A stretch of DNA of 64,000 nucleotides, from NCBI GenBank assembly GCA_030063045.1, contig JAQSEB010000112.1, positions 1 to 64,000 on the forward strand, in the 5' to 3' direction. This stretch comes from Pratylenchus scribneri. Lineage: Eukaryota; Nematoda; Chromadorea; Rhabditida; Pratylenchidae. This document shows positions 1 through 10,890 of this stretch, in pieces. Each line of letters starts with the position of its first letter. Position 1 is the stretch's first letter. A program made the translations under genes and the position numbers. The notes below the pieces were generated by a model that saw only the letters and a list, made by a program, of their open reading frames with translations, did no database searches and was not told where the DNA came from.

Positions 1-120
1 GGGTAGGGTAGGGTTAGGTTTAGGTAGGGCCGGATGGGTTTTAGGGGTAGGTTAGGGTTAGGTTTTTGGGTAAGGTAGGTTAGACTTTTAGGGGTTCGAA
101 TTCCTTCTCGTACTATTTTT
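1..120. repeat. Degenerate telomere-like G-rich tract
   Basis: The first ~90 bases are an irregular run of TAGGG, TTAGG and GGGTAGG words, later mixed with unrelated sequence. It resembles a decayed TTAGG(G)-type minisatellite. The unit is not regular, and it is not the perfect TTAGGC array typical of many nematode telomeres, so I do not call a telomere. Similar words recur inside several MITEs further right (about 8020-8090, 13060-13090, 20000-20200) and at 25930-26000, so this is probably a piece of the same dispersed repeat family. Confidence 0.55.
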
Positions 121-164
121 CGGTTCTCTAAATACCGGGGGAGGCAGAATAATTAATTTTTGGG

Positions 165-260
165 TGCCCCCCCCCCCACTAATGATATGTGCCCCCCCCC
201 CCCCCCCCCCCATTAATAGAATGCCCCCCCCCCCCCGTTAATAGAGAAGTACCCTTTAAT
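165..260. repeat. Poly-C tandem repeat
   Basis: Three runs of 10-20 cytosines are separated by short AT spacers of the form ATTAATAGAATG, giving a tandem repeat with a unit of roughly 30-35 bp. Homopolymer lengths here may be unreliable in the assembly. No coding potential is seen. Confidence 0.7.
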
Positions 261-364
261 AGGATCCATTGATACTTTTTAAAGGCAAAAAACTTTCTAT
301 AAATTTTCAAAATTATTGTATAAAAGCATTAATTAATTAAATTCTTTAATATTGTTTTTTTCAG

Positions 365-543
365 ATCAATGGCGCCAAATGATTTGGGCCGAGATTGAGG
401 CATTCCAACAAATGCAATGGGAACAGCACGAAAAGCAACGGAATGAACAACAACAACAATCATCTACTTCTTCTGCTGCACATTTTAGTGGCAATGCTGG
501 AGGCAATGCTGATGATAACATTGAAGAATATTCCACAATTTAG
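365..543 (+). CDS. Terminal exon of an unidentified gene (partial)
   Basis: A polypyrimidine tract plus CAG at 354-364 is followed by an open frame ending in TAG at 541-543. The exon encodes about 59 residues, starting DQWRQMIWAEIEAFQQMQWEQ. It then becomes Gln-rich, Ser-rich and Asn/Gly-rich, and ends in an acidic tail (NIEEYSTI). The exon begins in the second position of a codon, so at least one upstream exon is needed; none is recognisable between 1 and 353, so the 5' part most likely lies left of the window. The composition suggests a low-complexity C-terminal tail. The function cannot be told from it. Confidence 0.45.
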
Positions 544-1285
544 TCATACCAATGATGTGAAATGGAACTCAAATTTAATTAAAATCAATTTTACAACCAA
601 AGGAAAATATTTTTTACAAACAAAAATGCTTTTTATACTAACAAATTGTTTTTCATTTCTAACAAATCCGAAACCGGTTTTTGACCCTACAAACCTTATA
701 TTAATTTGTAGATCTCATCAAGACGCATCGATTGGTATATATAATGCCAAGTTTCAGCCAAAAATTAGAGTTTAAACCAAAACCAAAAAATGTGGTTTAA
801 ACGGTTTACGTCTTTAATTTTTGGACAGAACTTGACATTAATATATACCGATCGTTGCATTAATTGGTATAAGGATTGTATGGTCTACCAGTTTCTGATT
901 TGTTAAAACCTATTTTGTTAGAAGTAAAAAACCTATTTTGTTGGTAAAAAAAAGCATTTTTGTTGGTAAAAAAATAATAACCATTTAATTATTAAAATTT
1001 AGATAATATTGTATTATTTTATTTAATTTACCCATAAAATATTTGTGAATTTAGCATAAATTTTCGTCTCCAAAATTCATCATTTTTGAAACCTTTAATT
1101 TTTAATAACCAAATGTTCAATTATTTTTTGGTGTTTCCATTAACCAAAATTTATTTAAGCTAGCCAGCTAATTTAATAACCCTTTTCTGTGAATTTTATT
1201 GCTTGCGATAAGGAGAGACCATCCCTTTTGGGTCGGCTCATATTGTTTTGATTGTAGTCAACAAAAATATTATATTCACAAAAAT
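544..1285. repeat. Intergenic spacer with foldback repeat (~650-960)
   Basis: No gene is seen. About 650-960 holds a foldback repeat: the segment at 730-765, reading CGATTGGTATATATAATGCC, returns inverted at about 829-860. A related copy lies in reverse orientation at about 23270-23440 and shares the core around GATCTCATCAAGACGCATCG, with a few substitutions. The rest (960-1285) is AT-rich and contains no clear feature. It probably includes the promoter of the transporter gene that starts at 1286, although no TATA or trans-splice acceptor can be singled out with confidence. Confidence 0.5.
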
Positions 1286-4200
1286 ATGTCGACCATCCAT
1301 CCAAATCCAAACGATGAAGAAGGGAACAATTTGCGCAATCGGTCAAAAAATAATATTGAAAAAATGTTAGTAAATGTAAAAAATTATTCCATATTAAAAA
1401 TAATTTAAGCCTAAGCCAACAGATGATAATTACAAATAATCAACAGCAAGAGAAGAATGACACCATAAAATACAGTCATTTTGAAGAAGTTTTAGATCGA
1501 ATTAATCCATTTGGTGCCTATCAAATTTTTGTCTCAATTTGCATTGTTTTTGCTCAAGTGGAATGGGGCGGTGAGTTTATGTTTTGATTATGAATTTTAA
1601 AACCGGGTTTTCAAATCGACACTTCGAAAAATCGAATCTGTCCAACTCAGGACTCTCAGAATACCCCCTCCCCCCACGGGGGTCATTTGCCCCCTTTTTG
1701 GGATTTTGCCCCTCTGCCACCCCAAATGCCCCCTATTTAAAATTTTGATATTTTTTCCTATTTTGATACTTTTTGGCTAAAATTTCTCGCTCCACGACAA
1801 AATTTTATTAAAATTTCTCTCTGCTAGGCTACTTTTAGCTTAATTTTTCCCTGCAGAACTATTTTCTGCAAAATTTTTCCTTTGAGTGACATTTTTTCGT
1901 TCGATTTTTCAACTACGGCGTAAAATGAATCCTCTGCGCACTTAACAATAACTAGGACGCCCCCTTGACTTATCTTGCTTAGAAATTCAATTATTCAACC
2001 AATTTTAATGATTTTGCTATTATTTTAAAAATGGAAGAAATATTTTTATTTTATATTTTTAGGCAATTTCTCCTTCATAAATTTGGTTGGTTCTGTTGAG
2101 CCCAATTGGAAATGTGATTTAGCCGAAAGCAACAATTCAACTGGGGATGGCGGCAATGCAGTGATTTCAACAATTATTTATGCGCCAACCAATGAATCCA
2201 GCTGTCAATTTATCCGGGCAAATTGTTGCGCCATTCAGCCAATCAAAGATTCCACTGAATTTAATTGTACCAAAAAAAAATTGCTTAAAATTAGCATTAA
2301 TTAATTAATTATGCATTTTTTAGCCATTGTTGCTTCACTTCGTCTGATTTGCGAGGACGGTGATAAGCCGGAAACAATTCAAATTTTGCAAGCCATCTCT
2401 TTGATGATAGGCTCAATTGTTGGCGGCCATATTGGCGATAAATTCGGCCGCCAATGTCTTTTTTATATTTCGCAGTTAGGCGTATGTATTTCTAGTTGGT
2501 TCGTTTATTTAAATTTTTAAAGTTATGCAAAAATCCTTGTAATTATTGTCGTTTGAGGGCTCCTTTAGGAAGAAAATTCATTTTTTACCTTAAAATGCAT
2601 ACTATTAATGGTGATTGAGGGACTAGAATCCGAATATCAAATTGATTTTGAATTCTGACCACGCCAATCGGTTATAAACCGGTTTAAGAATTTTTAATTA
2701 ATTTAATCGATTCTAAAACCGGTTTAAAATTATTTATTTAATCTAATCGATTCTAAAACCGGTTTTATATTATTTATTTAATCTAATCGATTCTAAAACC
2801 GGTTTAAAATTATTTATTTAATTTAATCGATTCTAAAACCGGTTTAAAATTATTTATTTAATCTAATCGATTCTAAAACCGGCTTAAAATTTTTTTATTT
2901 AATTTAATCGATTCTAAAACCGGTTTAAAAATTTGTATTTAAACTAAAATATAAACTAAAAATAAATGAACGAAAACAAATGATTTAAACATTTTCATAA
3001 GGGTAAAAGAAAGATTTTTAAACCAGTTTTTGAACTACATTAATAAATAAAATCTAAAAATGAAAACTATAGCGATATTCGTATAGACTCGGAAATCATT
3101 CATTACTTAATTTATAGCTATAAATAAAATTTTAAACCGGCTTTGAACCGTTTGGTATGTATCAAATTCTTAATAAAATCCATTTTAAGGCAAAAAAAAA
3201 TAAATTTTCAAAAAGGGTGCCCATCCATGAACGACAATATTACAAAAATCCTTCCTACATATCTATATACTTTTTTCCCTATCCCTATTCAGTTTGACGA
3301 TCGCCTCAACATCTTGGCAATTTTATGCCATTTTTCAGAGTATCAATGGATTCTTGTATGGCATTCTCGAAGTTGAATCATTGACATTGGCAATGGAATA
3401 TACGAATGATCAGTAAAATAAAAAATAAATTAAAATAATTTGATGAAATGTTCATCACAAAACAGATATCGAATGATTCCGGTGGCTTGCTTTGTGCAGC
3501 ATATAGCCAGTTTCCTGATTGGCGGAATTGCGCATCTCACCAAAGACTGGCAAATGTTCTTTGTTTTCCTTAATCTAATAACATCGCCCATAATTATGGC
3601 ATTCATGTTGTTTCATGAAAGGTGAGAGCTATCATAAAAAGTCATAATATAGATTAGGGATGCGCAGTGCGCACTAGGGTTGCACCCCCGGGGACGGGGA
3701 TCCCCGAAACCCCTGGGATCCCCGATGATTTTAACCCCGGGGAACCCCCGAAATGTTCCCCGAAAATTTGAACGTCCCCGGGGGAACCCCGACTTGTTCC
3801 CCGTGAATTTTGTCCCCGACCTCGGGGAGTCCCCGTCCCCGTGGCCAACCCCGGGTTTTTTCGTCCCCGAAAATATTTTGGTAAGGAAAAAAATATTCAC
3901 TTTTTTGACCATTTTAGCATTAAATATAGATAATTTAAATGTTTTATATCGTAATCTTTGTATTCCAATACGAAAAAGAATTTAATAATAAGGATATAAT
4001 AAGACATAATATTAATATTGTGAGCAAAAATCATTAATAAACAAAAGGATATTTATTATATGAATTAGGAATTATATGTATATATGCTTGGTTGTCTAAT
4101 TTATATATGATTTATTAAGCCACAATATATATTTAACTTTGGAATTTTGTATTAAAAATCAGTGAAAATATTCAATTTATTCAAAAAATTTTCTACGACG

Positions 4201-7200
4201 GTGCCTATCGGCACCGCCGTAATATTTTTTTCCTTGTATCTTATTGTTAAAAATGTACGATTTTCAGTATCAAAATTAACTAAAATTTAAAAATTTTTCT
4301 TCGGTGCGATTAGTGGCATTTTAGTAAAATAGGGCAGTTAAAAGTTTTCTCATTGCCATAAATGGCTGAAAAATTTCGTTGATAAAACAATATAATAATT
4401 TTTTTCAAATTTTTCAAAAGCCTACGAGCAAGCCCCACCCCCTTCTATTAAAATCCGAATTTTAATAATAAGCCAAATCACATGAAAAAAAAATTTTTCC
4501 AAGTCTTAGGATCTAAAATTCTCGATCAGATTTTTATGGTGCAATCTTATGCTTAAGGCAAATTTTAAAGGAATGTATAGAAGAATGATAATTAAAATGA
4601 TAATTAGGTCTGGACAATAAAAAAGCGTAAATTATCACAAATTTAAAAATTTTTCACCGCAAAATTAAAAAATTTAGGCATATTTTAGCTTTTTTAAGAA
4701 ATTCCCTTAATCCCCGAATTCCCCGGGGATCCCCGCAGATTTTCTCCCCGGGGTCCCCGAATCCACGACCCCGTGAGAGGTGCCCCCGGGGTATCCCCGA
4801 AATGTTCCCCGTGAAATCAATCCCCGAAAAATTTTCCCCGTGGCCGCCCCCGTCCCCGGGGGTCAACTCTAGTGCGCACCCCGACAGAAACCATACTTGG
4901 CCGGGCCAATTTTTGTACCTCCTGCACCGTCAAGGGTTGGGACAAACACCACATATTATTGGATATTTCCAGAAAAATGGGATACTGAAGAAAATTTTTC
5001 ACTGAATTTTTGTAGGATCTTTGTAATTTCAGTAAAAATTTTCTTTTTTGGCTAAAATTTTTCCATGTTTGGACAAAATTTTTATATTTTCGATTAAAAT
5101 TTTTTCACTGGTTATACATTTTTGGCTAGAAAAAATCTATAAAAAGTCCAAAAGTGTCAACCTTGACTTCGACCCCGACAATCTGGCTGCTGATCGTCGG
5201 TGTCATAACATAACCCTAATTTAAGATAAATTTGAAAATATTTCACACATTTGATTTAGTCCCCGTTGGCTCGTTGCCCGAGGCCTTTTTAATGAAGCCA
5301 GTCATGTGAGTCAATTCTTTAAAAAAATTACTGATTATTTCACTATTATTATAGGTTCTGAATGACTTGGCCGATAAACGATGGAATAACACGGAAGTGG
5401 AATTCAGCGCAAAAAATTTATCGGAATTACCGCATGAAAAAATGGATAGAGTAGTCTCATTTTATGATCTTTTTTCCCGAATGCGTTTTGCCAAGCAGTC
5501 ATTGATGCAAATTTTATCAATGATCACATTTTCCATGGTTGTTTCAATTTTGATTGATTATAAAGCTTATTATAATCCTCTTCACAGATTGGAATCTGTT
5601 ACTTTTATGTTATCCGCGATTTTCCATTCAGTTCAATCAACATTGTATGTCCAATGTCCATTTATTTTCGGCAATCCTTAACAATTACTGTCCGAAAATT
5701 TTTTTTAGATTTTATAAAATTGGTTTCAGAAGATTTTCGGGGTGTAGAAAACGAATCTGACATCTATTTTGGCATATTTACCATCTTGGTAAGATACTGC
5801 CAACTTTATTGAAAATTTTTTTACATGGCTTTATTATAGCTCAATGGACGCAGCTCTTCGAACTGAATCGAATGATACCATTTTTGTAAGGTAATATTAG
5901 GATATTGGCAAGTTATGAGCCCAAAACAAATATTTGTCTTGGTAAGATATTTTGACTCGTAACTAGGTAGTATTTGAATATTTTTAAATATATATTAATA
6001 CCATTAGATTCAGATAGCCAAGCTGCATTGAATGAGCTATAATATGCCTATATTAAAAATACATCAAAAAATGATTTTGGTTCCATTGGCATTTTCTTGG
6101 TAAAAGTCGGCAGCCAAAATTGATTTGAGATACGTGTTCTACGCCCTAAAAACCTCACAGAAACCAACTTTTTGTAAAATCTAAAAAAATTTTCGGACAG
6201 CAATTCTTTGCCCATTTTTCCATTATTTTTTATGCCCATAGGTCCTTCTTGACGGTTTATTCTGCATGATTATTCCAATTTTGGTAATTTTTCTGGATAT
6301 GTATTGCGAAAAGTTCACTGTAATTTAAACATATTAATTTACATATATCTATCATAAAATTTTAGCGTCGTTTTCAATTCCTTCTTTCACTTTCATTGAT
6401 GGGACTTTGTTTTGGCATAGTTATTGTTTTGGTCGGCATTTTCAATTTAGACCATCTTCATTTGATCGTTGTGATTTTTGTTATTATTGCCGGAATGCTT
6501 AATGGCTCATTGTTTTGGATGAATATTGTCCAGGTAATTACCACAAATGCTGTTTTAAAACCCTAGGGCTATTATTTTTCATCCTTCTCAAAATATGAGG
6601 GATTTTTAGAGAGTGGCTTTTAAGTTTTAACCTTGCCCGTGGGTTTGGAATTATTTTTCGATGATTAAATACTTTCATTTTTTGGGAAAATGTAAAGAAA
6701 AGAGCATGCTGGGTTTTTAAAATTATAAATTAAAATTTTTGGGTTTAATGCAAATTTTAATGTGAATTTTCGATATTTTAATTATCTTGGCGAGATTTAT
6801 CAGCCCCTACCGTGGAAAAGCTAAGGGAGACAATTTAAAGGGAAAATTTTAGAAACTATATTATATACTTATAGCTGCGCATGTGACATAATTCAAAAAC
6901 TTTTTTACCATAATATTTTTCATTTATATACCAAGCGAAATTATAAGAAAATCAAAATATATTTGATCCTTTTTTATGGTCCATTTGTAGGAGATGGGGG
7001 AATTAATAGAGCATTTTGATGTGGGGAATTATTAGAATGGGAAATTATTATAGATGGATTGTATTTTAATATAGCATTTACAGTATTTTAGAGAATAGTA
7101 CAATTCGCAGAAGTGAAGTTTTATTAATAAATAAAAATTTAAGGTGACAACCCAGCGCTTTCCTACAGTAATTCGTTGTATTGCCTTCGGCTGTCTTCAT

Positions 7201-8305
7201 TCCCTTCGCCATATTGGAACAATTGCGGGAATTTTAATAATGCAACCGCTGGAGGAAAGTGGCACTCCAATTTATAATTTTATCATCCCATTTGTTTTGA
7301 TCTTACTAACTTTATTTGCTGGCATTTTTCTGCAACCCGAAACAAAGGGAAAAGCTCTATTGGATACTTTAGATGAATTGGTATGGAATTGGGGAAATAA
7401 TAAAGGTCTATATCTGGGGCGGGGGGTGGGGTTAGCGAAGAAGGAAGAGAAGAATATGATGATGAAGAAGATAAAGAATATGATGAAGAAGAAGATGCTG
7501 TTGAAGATTAAGAAGAAGAAGATGATGAAAAGAAGATGAAGAAGATGATAAAAAGAAGATGAAGATGATGATGAAAAGAAGATGAAGAAGATGATGAAAA
7601 GAAGATGAAGAAGATGATGAAAAGAAGATGAAGATGATGATGAAAAGAAGATGAAGAAGATGATGAAAAGAAGATGAAGAAGATGATGAAAAGAAGATGA
7701 AGAAGATGGTGAAAAACAATATGAAGATGAAAATGAAGTAGACGATGTTGAAGAAGGAGATGAAAAAGAAGAAGAAGGAGAAGATTAAGAAGAAAATGAA
7801 GAAGTCGGTGAAGAACAAGATGATGAGGATGTAAATGAGGAAGAGATGAATCAAAATCAATTCATCTTCATCATCTTCACCTTTCCACTCTCCCCCAATA
7901 ATAGGATTTAGAAAAGTACCAAAAATATAAGTACTTGTATGTTATCTGTGAGCAGATTTTTTTTGGTCAATAGGGAAAGGTACCGGTGATCCCCTGGTGA
8001 TCCCCATGGGTCATCCGATATAGGTTTAGGGTCGTTAGGGGATAGGTTATCATTTCACATATCCCTAACCCTAATCACCTTAAGAGGGGACCCTTCCTTC
8101 TAAAAAAATCTGCTCACAGATAACATACAAGTACCAAATATAATACATATATTTTATATTTTAATTTAATAATATTTTATTTTTGCAGGATTATGCACGT
8201 GCTGAAATGGTTCTCCCAAAAAGTTTGCATAAAATGGCAAAAATGCAATTTGAAATACATAAACAAATGATGGAAGGAAAAAATAATCGAGAAGAAGAAT
8301 ACTAA
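1286..8305 (+). CDS. SLC22-type major facilitator (organic ion transporter-like), 13 exons
   Basis: Predicted exons are 1286-1369, 1423-1570, 2063-2266, 2324-2481, 3339-3412, 3466-3621, 5260-5305, 5355-5540, 5588-5644, 6242-6319, 6366-6533, 7144-7380 and 8189-8305. Every junction keeps phase and the joined frame is about 570 residues, as expected for SLC22. Supporting landmarks are FEEVLDRINPFGAYQ before TM1, an extracellular loop rich in Cys and Asn sites, the MFS signature GGHIGDKFGRQ after TM2, ESPRWL after TM6, a TM8-9 hairpin (MYCEKFTRR), and LQPETKGKALLDTLDEL after TM12. The family moves organic cations, anions or carnitine across the plasma membrane; the substrate here cannot be told. 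The donor of exon 3 (GTACCA) and that of exon 8 (GTTTCA, or GTTGTT 3 bases earlier) are weak, so those borders are tentative. The alternative start ATG is 1423. Introns are heavily invaded by repeats, but the frame is intact. Confidence 0.8.
1660..1960. repeat. C-rich tract and degenerate AAAATTT repeats in transporter intron 2
   Basis: The intron contains runs of CCCCC separated by TTTG/TTTTGG, then several degenerate copies of a motif like GGCTAAAATTTCTC or CAAAATTTTTCC spaced 30-40 bp apart. The same motif type recurs at 5030-5130 and as a regular 32-bp tandem inside the element at 8445-9219, suggesting remnants of related mobile elements. No coding function is seen. Confidence 0.45.
2671..2940. 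repeat. 40-bp minisatellite in transporter intron 4
   Basis: The motif TTCTAAAACCGGTTTAAAAT recurs with starts at 2711, 2751, 2791, 2831, 2871 and 2912, giving a period of 40 bp (41 at the last step). A degenerate unit lies on the left. The repeat lies entirely in the intron between exons 4 and 5 of the transporter. A related AAACCGG word occurs at about 3130-3150. Confidence 0.9.
3675..4871. mobile_element. Non-autonomous hAT-like element 1 (1,197 bp), TSD GTGCGCAC
   Basis: The element begins TAGGGTTGCACCCCC and ends with the imperfect inverse, GGGGGTCAACTCTA. It is flanked by an exact 8-bp direct repeat GTGCGCAC at 3667-3674 and 4872-4879. An 8-bp target duplication and termini of the form YARNG (here TAGGG) are hallmarks of the hAT superfamily. 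About 180 bp at each end consists of GC-rich subterminal repeats of the type GGGGATCCCCG or CCCCGAAA. The 850-bp core is AT-rich and carries no transposase frame, so this is a deletion derivative mobilised in trans. It lies in intron 6 of the transporter and leaves its exons untouched. Confidence 0.85.
5685..6215. mobile_element. Foldback MITE with ~140-bp inverted arms
   Basis: The left arm, starting near CTGTCCGAAAATTTTTTTTA (5690), is repeated in inverse orientation at about 6070-6210. Both arms share several consecutive blocks: the TGTCCGAAAA end, AGATTTTATAAAA, TTGGTTTC, GTAGAAAACGAATCTGACAT and TTGGTAAGATACTGCC, with scattered mismatches. The insert lies in intron 9 of the transporter. 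A related fragment (CTACGGGTAATCGTGGGTGTAG and TCTGACATTC) occurs at about 19095-19200. Exact ends and target duplication could not be fixed by eye. Confidence 0.7.
7430..7860 (+). repeat. GAA/GAT microsatellite in transporter intron 12
   Basis: About 430 bp of imperfect GAAGAAGAT/GATGATGAA trinucleotide repeats contain near-identical sub-blocks of AAAAGAAGATGAAGAAGATG. It follows the donor at 7381 (GTATGG) and lies wholly in the intron before the last exon. Long open frames here, Asp/Glu/Lys-rich on one strand and Phe/Ser-rich on the other, are products of the repeat and should not be annotated as proteins. Confidence 0.85.
7931..8134. mobile_element. MITE with 33-bp near-perfect inverted ends
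   Basis: The ends read GTACTTGTATGTTATCTGTG in opposite orientation (left from 7931, right ending 8134), with the match continuing through AGCAGATTTTTTT for about 33 bp. The core has telomere-like words such as TTTAGGGTCGTTAGGGG and CCCTAACCCTAATC. A diverged relative is at about 26712-26885, sharing GATTATCTGTGAGCAGAT and an inverse copy. It sits in intron 12 of the transporter. Confidence 0.8.
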
Positions 8306-8444
8306 ATAACGAAAAATAATATTCATTGAATACTGAATTTATCTGTTTTTTTTTAAATTAAATTCGATCGGCTACTAAAGAAAAGACCTTGCCTCCCTTC
8401 CAAAGAGCCTAAAGAGCACAAATTCCAAAAGAGAGGGGTTGAAT

Positions 8445-9219
8445 CAGGGCTGGGTATCGTATCGTTTATCGTTATCGTATATCGTGAAATATCGTGTTTT
8501 TGGCACATATCGTTTATCGTTATCGTCTATCGTTTTTCCGGGATTATCGTGCGAAATACACCCCCTAAAAATGACTTTACGGAAGAAAAAATTTTATTTG
8601 ATTTTTTGAGGACAAAGCCATTTTTGGCTTGAATTTTTCCCAGGCAGGGCCATTTTTGGCTTGAATTTTTCCCTGGAAGGGCCATTTTTGGCCTGAATTT
8701 TCCCTTGGCGGGGCCAATTTTAAATTAAAATTTTCCCTCGACGTGGCCATTTTTTGGTAATTTTATTTGGCCATAGCCCAAAACTTGGTTTTATAATTAA
8801 AATTTTATGCAATTTTTGTATCGATCATTTAAAATAATAGTACAAAAAATTAGAAATCTGGCCCTTCTCCCCTCATCAGATAATTTTGGCTAAATGCTAA
8901 AACCCTGCTGGACTATTAGCTGCTTATAATCAGGCTTTTTGTTTTTTTAAACAGCTAGACAATATTTTATTAATTTAAGAAAGGGTTTGAAAATTGTAAA
9001 CGTTAAAAAAATTTCTTTTTCATCAGCACTATTAAAAAATTTTGATTTTAATTACTTAGAAAAAAATTTTAAAATTAATCGTTATCGTTATCGTTTATCG
9101 TGAAATATCGTGTTTTTGGCCCATTTTTTTATCGTATCGTAATCGTGATCGTGTTTTGGAAACCTATCGTTTATCGTTATCGTGTATCGTTTTTCATTTT
9201 TCGATTTTGCCCAGCCCTG
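8445..9219. mobile_element. Non-autonomous hAT-like element 3 (775 bp), TSD GGTTGAAT
   Basis: The ends are CAGGGCTGGG on the left and its inverse CCCAGCCCTG on the right, flanked by the exact 8-bp direct repeat GGTTGAAT (8437-8444 and 9220-9227). CAGGG termini and an 8-bp duplication fit hAT. Subterminal regions on both sides carry clustered ATCGT/TATCGTTATCG repeats, a typical hAT transposase-binding layout. The interior contains a 32-bp tandem repeat and no transposase. It occupies most of the 1-kb spacer between the transporter stop (8305) and F-box-like gene A (stop at 9326). Confidence 0.88.
8617..8760. repeat. 32-bp tandem repeat inside hAT-like element 3
   Basis: The word GCCATTTTTGGCTTGAATTT recurs with starts at 8617, 8649, 8681 and (diverged) 8713 and 8746, a period of 32-33 bp. 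The repeats lie inside the mobile element, between its ATCGT-rich ends. Confidence 0.85.
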
Positions 9220-10890
9220 GGTTGAATGCTTCTTTCTTAAGCAACAAAATAATTATTTATTAATAATCGGTTTTTTATATTGCAATTATATAAATGGTAA
9301 AATAATTATTTTCGGCTTTTAATTTTCATTCATCGAGTTTTGTCATTTTCTTCTTTCTTTCATCCTCCTCAAGCCCATCATTCACTCTTTTCACCACTTT
9401 CAATTTGTTGGCGCAATTGAGGGGATTGGTCATTTCCATGTTGGTTATGGCATTCTCTCTCTATGACAAAAAATGCGTTAGTTTAAATTGTTTTAATATG
9501 ATATTATTTTTCTACCTTTCGTCTTCGGATTTTTATTTCAACAGTTAGAAAGTATTCTATATATTGTATTTCAACGTCGAATAAATATTCCCCATTAGTT
9601 GGTATATTGGCCAAAGTGAATTCCAATTCATATTCTTGAAACACTCCGGGAGAAACATTCAATGAACCGGTTTTCGCAGACAGAATATGCAATTCATTCT
9701 CTTCAAAATTTATAAATTTTCCACCTTAATAGAATAAAAATGTAAAGCAATGAATTTATTTTTTATACCTTCTGGTATTCCTCTGTGACAAACTTTCCAA
9801 ATTTTATCAAGTTGTAACGAAAAAAACGAATATTGCAAATTCAAATTCATGTCGATTGATTCAAGAAATTCCTCTGGATGTCTAAAAACGAAAAGTAAAA
9901 AAAATTTATTTATTTTTCTTACTTTGTATTGGAAATATAGCTAATCAAAAAATAGACGTAATCTTCCGGAAAGAAAAAACGATTATAATAATCATGCGAT
10001 AATTTGATTTTGAAATTTCGAAATGGGTAAATCCGGCACAACGGCGCAGAAACATATCAACATTGTAATTCCAATAGTTTGCAATTTGCACTGTCCCTGG
10101 TTCAGACTTGTTAACCTCTTTATTGAGTGTATTGTCGATTTGCACTCTTTTTGTAAAAGCATCCAAAAAAGTCTGTATAAAATTATATTAAAAATTATTT
10201 CCATCAATAATTATAAAACCTTCTTCTCATATTGTGTGAATTTCAGTTGATTAATGAATTTATTTGAATAATCAAAATCAATCATTATTTCAAACCAATT
10301 ATTTCTTTCCAATTTGTTCGCCACAACCAGCCTCAATTTTTTAAAATAATAATCATCAGTAATTAATTCTCCATCGAAAATGAAAGATGTTTGGCCATCT
10401 TCAATTTCCAGTTCAAATGATTCGAATAAAATTCGGCTTCCAATCCGATTTTGATTTTTCTCATTAAATAATTGCATCAAAAATGTGGGAATTGGAATTG
10501 GGTTCCTTAGAAAATTCATTTTCACAAATTGAGGCATCATTTGGGTTGAACTGAAATTATTCCATTATTTTATTTCTAAAACTTTCTATCTATAAAAAAA
10601 AGAAATTTACAATGAATACCAAAAGGTGGTTTTAATTTAATCTCCATTTTCGGATTAATAAAGGTAAACAATTTTGTACTTATGGAGTTTGTATGTATAT
10701 CCCATTTTTGAGTCAAGTAAGAAAAAGTTAAGGATCCTCCCTTTGAGTAATCAAAGGATTAGAGTTAATTAAGGTCATTAGGGGGGTTACATAAGATGAT
10801 ATCCTATCCATCCCTGAATGACCCTAATTCTGCTGACCCAAATGGGGACTCTTCACTTTTACCCAGTCGACCCAAAAAGCGGATACAAAC

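Noticed and set aside
1..90. A chromosome end (telomere)
   Set aside because: Repeat units are irregular, mixed with other words and directly followed by a coding exon; similar words occur inside MITEs in the interior.
3613..3985. Gly/Arg/Pro-rich proteins on both strands
   Set aside because: They are translations of the GC-rich subterminal repeats of hAT-like element 1; the same applies to 4654-4866 and 10796-11039.
7430..7860. Acidic or Phe-rich proteins encoded by the GAA/GAT tract
   Set aside because: Frames are open only because of the trinucleotide repeat, and the tract lies inside an intron bounded by good splice sites.
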